DNA from: a virus
Virus record (IMG/VR): IMGVR_UViG_3300009593_000119
Span: 1-24,311 of that record
Length of the DNA stretch: 24,311 bases
Strand: one strand, 5' to 3'
Made by a program: the position numbers and the translations under genes. The notes beneath the pieces were generated by a model. The model did not search any database, was not told where the DNA came from, and was given only the letters and a program-made list of their open reading frames with translations. How positions within the stretch are numbered: position 1 is the stretch's first letter; each line of letters begins with the position of its first letter. Of this stretch, positions 20,643-24,311 are shown piece after piece.

Positions 20643-23600
20643 TTAATAGGAAGCAACTGCCCTCATATCCTGTATTTTAGGAATATATGAAGGATCCGAT
20701 GTCTTCATAACAATTTTAATAGCAAAAGAAGAAAAATCTTTTAAACTATCAACAGTATATCTCAACTCTTGATAAGAAGATTGCTTTTCATACTGTCCAG
20801 AAATACTATTTTCAGATGTAGCAATAATATCTTTATTATCTGGACCACCATCAACATTGAAATATTCCCAATCAATATCATTGAAATTCTCTTGTGATGC
20901 TAATAGTTTTGTCTTATAAAGAATCTTAATATCTTCGATATTTTTAACATTGGCAGTTATATAAACATTAACTGCAGTTGCAGGATTATCAATATAGATC
21001 TCTTTAGTAACATATTTCGAAACACCTGAAGTGTTAATAGAACCATCTTCAGGAACATAATCAACACCATTACCATATGTCATAGTTTTAATTTCTGCAA
21101 ATTTTGCAGTGCTTAAAGTAGATCCTTCAAAATCAATAATTTCTCCCTGACGGAATATATCATAAACCTGATCACTTGTTGCTGGTGTTCTAGCATAATC
21201 ACTACCAGCAGTAATAGGACTTATATAATTATTGTTAATAGGATTCTTATCGTTTTCTATAGTTAAAGACTTGGTTTTAGAATCCCACAAAACTACCTTA
21301 CCACTTATTTTATTATCATATTTCTCACTTAAATTAGATGGGTTATATGCAGTAATAGTTGATCCTGTAACAAAATTAGGAACCTGTTCAAATATACCAG
21401 CAGGAGAAATTGAAGTTACTGTGTCTAGATCAGTCTGAACAGTGAAATTTAGTTTTTCATTAACTTCAAAATTCAAAGAATTCTTAATCTTAACATAAAC
21501 ATCATTATTAATAACCTGTAAAACTTCGGAAGATGCTCCTGATTTTTGACCTGAAACATTTTGACCTGTTGTTATAACAGTACTACCATTACCAGTAACT
21601 GTAAATTTATAGATTGGATGTAATTTAAGAATTTGATATTTCTTTCCGTATCTATTTTCTGTACCAGTAGTATTCTCAACTCTATTAGATCCTAATTTAA
21701 CAGAACTAGTTCTTAAATCAATCAAAGGTGATAAATGTGATTTGGTTGATGAAAGATCAATCTTATACACTAATGAATTATCAACACCATTAACTATTTC
21801 ATTGATACTAGAAGCAATAACCTTTTGATTTAAGAAGAATTGCTCTTCATTCAAGAAAGTAGTTTCTTTTGATGACTGTGAATAGGAACTATAATTTGTA
21901 GTTAAAGAATCAACAGGAACGATATTTGTTGTAGTTACATAACTATCAATCTTTGTATCAGATGTTTGTAAGTACGGAACTTGTGCATATAGTTTCTCAT
22001 ACTTTCTATTATATGATGCTAGTATATTTGTACCACCACCAAAACCTGTAACTGATGCTCTAGCAGGACCAACAACTGTATAACTATCAATACCAGAGTT
22101 AGCAACTGTATAAAGAGTATTTTCTATATCACTAACATCATAACCAGCAAAACTCTCTACTCCTCTAAAGTAAACTTTAGATTTTCCATCTGTTTCAAAT
22201 CCATTATCACGATGATTTATCTTAACTATATTACTATTATTCTTAAACAACGCAGATGTTGCAGTACTATTTGCTAAAGCATATGTCTCTATAGGATCTG
22301 ATGCTAATTTTTCATAACCCAATTCTTCATTAGTTAATAATAATTCAGCAGTTCTACTAATATCAAATTCTGCTCTGTATAGAGTAAATTTAATATCTTC
22401 AAACAAATCTTCTGTCCAATTATCAACGTTTTGTGACTTAAATACTGAACCTAACAGTGGTTGTGTATTAACAACTAATCCAGAAGAAATATCTGTCTCG
22501 CCAAGTCTAGATGACCATATCTCATACTCTGTTGTATCGCATTCAATATTAAGAGCATAATCTGTATTATCTTGTAGATATACAGGATAGTTGAAATTAA
22601 ATCTTGTGGGAATAGTTGAGTTAACTGTAGTATCTGTATCAACAGCAATACCCATTCTAACTGCTGGTTCATCTATAACAATTTCAGACTCAATAATTGC
22701 TCCTGTAGCAGAAGAACCTGATCCTCTAACAACAACTGCAGGTGCTTCAGTATATCCTCTACCAGATATAGCAACATCTGCTAGATAAATTTGTCCATTA
22801 GATACCTTAACAGATCCCGTAGAATTACTACCACCAGGTAATTGAGGATTCTCAACTGTAATTGTTGCTCCTTCATAACCAGAACCTAATTTAGTAACAT
22901 TTAATGATGATACTCTACCAGAATCTTTAGCAGTCTTTAAACCAATCGTTGCATTATTAGCATTATTATATTGTGTAACACTATTTAAAGTAAGATCTTC
23001 ATTTGCTTGGAATGAAGTACCATTGTGGTTACTCAATACAAATGTATATACTTGCTCGTTAGTAATTGAAATCTTACCATTACTAGTAGGCAACACCTCA
23101 AACATATTTCTATCATATACCTTGGAAAGAGGTCCAATAGCAAGTGATCTACTACCAGTTACATTCTCTCCAACTGTTAATGTTATATTACCAGAAGAAT
23201 AAACTTTGAGGAATGTATCTGGATATAAAGTAACTTCAGATCCTGGTAGAATATACTTTCCTGGCTTCTCACTATCTACATTACTTAAATAAACTCTTAT
23301 AGGAATAGAAGAACTCTTCTTGGAGAAGAATAAATCTACACCAGTAGAGAACATACCACCTTCAAAGTTTTCCACCTTAAATGTCTGTGCAAGTGGGTTG
23401 GGTCTAGCAACATTTTCAGTATTACTATCAATCAACTGAACACCTTCATTTGCTTTGAAGAATGCTGGTGCAGTAGAAATAATAGATGCAGGATTCTCTG
23501 GTAAAATACAAGTTGCATAGAACTTAACTTCAGCATAAGTATCCACAGAATTCTTGTCTGAATCTGTAGAACTAGAAGTAAATCTAATTGTCTTGATACC

Positions 23601-24311
23601 TGTTGAGAATCTTATTTCTTCCGAAGTATCATCATATTGAACTTGATTAACATCTCCACTCCAAGGAGTATTCTCTTTAGGAGCATTACCTGCAGGAACT
23701 AAAAGAATACCACTAGCATTACCATACTCATCTGTAATGATAGGTGTATTAAATGAAGTTAATGAATTACCAGCAACTCCAGTAAATCTGGAATCTGTCA
23801 ATACCCATCTATCAATATTTCTTTGCTCCATAAACACATAAACTTGTGTCTTTGGTTTTAATCTCTTAAGAACAAATTTGACTGGAATAGATCTTGCAAA
23901 AAATCTTAAAGAATCTACAACAGTAGTATTATTAACAGTCTTATATCCAACACCCTTTGCTATTTCATTATTTTGTGGACTAATATTAGAAGAACTTGAT
24001 ACAGAAGCATTATTAACACTAGATGCTGCGGAATCAGAATTATTTTCTGATAATGGATTTATATTATAGAAAGCTTTATTAACACCAACCCAGTTGACTA
24101 CAAATGAATTGTATATACTAGAGAAACTTTCTGTAACATCCTTTGTAAGGAATATAGAGAATAAACCAGTATTATTATCAGTCAATAATGGTGCAACAGT
24201 AGTATCATACCATTGATCAACATTAGGATTTAATGAAGCATCACCAAGATATTGTATAACAACAAATGGATTAGGATTAATAGTTTTTGTAGCAAATGCA
24301 TTATGAGCATA
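20643..24311 (-). CDS. Giant virion structural protein, 5' end beyond the right edge (at least 1222 aa)
   Basis: The frame is open from the window edge to the TAA at 20643-20645; the start is outside. A TTG at 24185 is not the true start, since 42 further codons upstream (including NPNPFVVIQYLGDASLNPNV) read on in frame. Recognisable parts, counted from the right edge: a PLAQTFKVE...GGMFSTGVDLFF block (~306-330), which I recall from large baseplate-associated proteins of cyanophages; two GxGYEGATITVENP/GRGYTEAPAVVV beta repeats (~460-520); IVKINHRDNGFETDGKSKVY (~690-710); and KIDLSSTKSHLSPLIDLRTS (~855). No enzyme motif was seen. It probably belongs to the baseplate or fibre base, possibly the DUF4815-type protein, but the diagnostic N-terminus is not in the window. 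It heads the densely overlapping run down to 12600. Confidence 0.85.
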   Translation of the reverse strand, partial: YAHNAFATKTINPNPFVVIQYLGDASLNPNVDQWYDTTVAPLLTDNNTGLFSIFLTKDVTESFSSIYNSFVVNWVGVNKAFYNINPLSENNSDSAASSVNNASVSSSSNISPQNNEIAKGVGYKTVNNTTVVDSLRFFARSIPVKFVLKRLKPKTQVYVFMEQRNIDRWVLTDSRFTGVAGNSLTSFNTPIITDEYGNASGILLVPAGNAPKENTPWSGDVNQVQYDDTSEEIRFSTGIKTIRFTSSSTDSDKNSVDTYAEVKFYATCILPENPASIISTAPAFFKANEGVQLIDSNTENVARPNPLAQTFKVENFEGGMFSTGVDLFFSKKSSSIPIRVYLSNVDSEKPGKYILPGSEVTLYPDTFLKVYSSGNITLTVGENVTGSRSLAIGPLSKVYDRNMFEVLPTSNGKISITNEQVYTFVLSNHNGTSFQANEDLTLNSVTQYNNANNATIGLKTAKDSGRVSSLNVTKLGSGYEGATITVENPQLPGGSNSTGSVKVSNGQIYLADVAISGRGYTEAPAVVVRGSGSSATGAIIESEIVIDEPAVRMGIAVDTDTTVNSTIPTRFNFNYPVYLQDNTDYALNIECDTTEYEIWSSRLGETDISSGLVVNTQPLLGSVFKSQNVDNWTEDLFEDIKFTLYRAEFDISRTAELLLTNEELGYEKLASDPIETYALANSTATSALFKNNSNIVKINHRDNGFETDGKSKVYFRGVESFAGYDVSDIENTLYTVANSGIDSYTVVGPARASVTGFGGGTNILASYNRKYEKLYAQVPYLQTSDTKIDSYVTTTNIVPVDSLTTNYSSYSQSSKETTFLNEEQFFLNQKVIASSINEIVNGVDNSLVYKIDLSSTKSHLSPLIDLRTSSVKLGSNRVENTTGTENRYGKKYQILKLHPIYKFTVTGNGSTVITTGQNVSGQKSGASSEVLQVINNDVYVKIKNSLNFEVNEKLNFTVQTDLDTVTSISPAGIFEQVPNFVTGSTITAYNPSNLSEKYDNKISGKVVLWDSKTKSLTIENDKNPINNNYISPITAGSDYARTPATSDQVYDIFRQGEIIDFEGSTLSTAKFAEIKTMTYGNGVDYVPEDGSINTSGVSKYVTKEIYIDNPATAVNVYITANVKNIEDIKILYKTKLLASQENFNDIDWEYFNVDGGPDNKDIIATSENSISGQYEKQSSYQELRYTVDSLKDFSSFAIKIVMKTSDPSYIPKIQDMRAVASY

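Noticed and set aside
20642-20656. TTG start giving MLPIKMEYLK for the small coiled-coil protein
   Set aside because: The ATG at 20641, one base after the upstream stop, fits the MEYLKVKxH start I recall for this small protein and the tight gene spacing.

Overview
This window looks like part of a marine T4-like myovirus genome, most likely a cyanophage and possibly a pelagiphage. It is AT-rich, every gene lies on the minus strand, and genes are packed with 1-20 base overlaps or gaps of only 1-60 bases. The products are almost all modular beta-rich virion proteins of the kind seen in large Prochlorococcus/Synechococcus and SAR11 myoviruses. Exact or near-exact T4-type late promoter boxes (TATAAATA / NATAAATA) sit in the few intergenic gaps. 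I see no tRNA, polymerase, photosynthesis gene, integrase, IS element or CRISPR array, and no gene-free stretch above 300 bases.

Layout in the direction of transcription (right to left): a giant virion protein running off the right edge (20643..24311, at least 1222 aa); a 62-aa coiled-coil protein (20453..20641); a 1052-aa fibre with a C1q/TNF-like end (17298..20456); a 432-aa fibre with a decayed cupredoxin-like fold (15995..17293); a 1131-aa glycine-rich and LamG adhesin (12600..15995); then, behind promoter-like boxes, three further units: 214 aa + 863 aa + 93 aa (9045..12562), 427 aa + subtilase 726 aa (5546..9011), and 62 aa + 112 aa + 238 aa (4277..5500). A 462-aa structural protein (2829..4217) follows two tandem exact TATAAATA boxes and ends at a strong intrinsic terminator. 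Beyond the terminator lies a giant repeat fibre (1..2746), built of ~245-aa units and running off the left edge.

The genes probably make the distal tail/baseplate adhesion apparatus: several fibres share N-terminal or C-terminal modules, as expected if parts are swapped between receptor-binding proteins.

The most interesting element is enzymatic. A full subtilisin-family protease, with an I9-like propeptide and a complete D-H-N-S site, is fused to a C-terminal cupredoxin domain with an amicyanin-type C-x2-H-x2-M copper loop. A second protein four genes earlier in transcription order (863 aa) carries another cupredoxin with the same loop, and the 432-aa fibre has a related domain that has lost its copper ligands. 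A virion-borne, possibly copper-binding protease among tail fibres is the candidate for something undescribed here.
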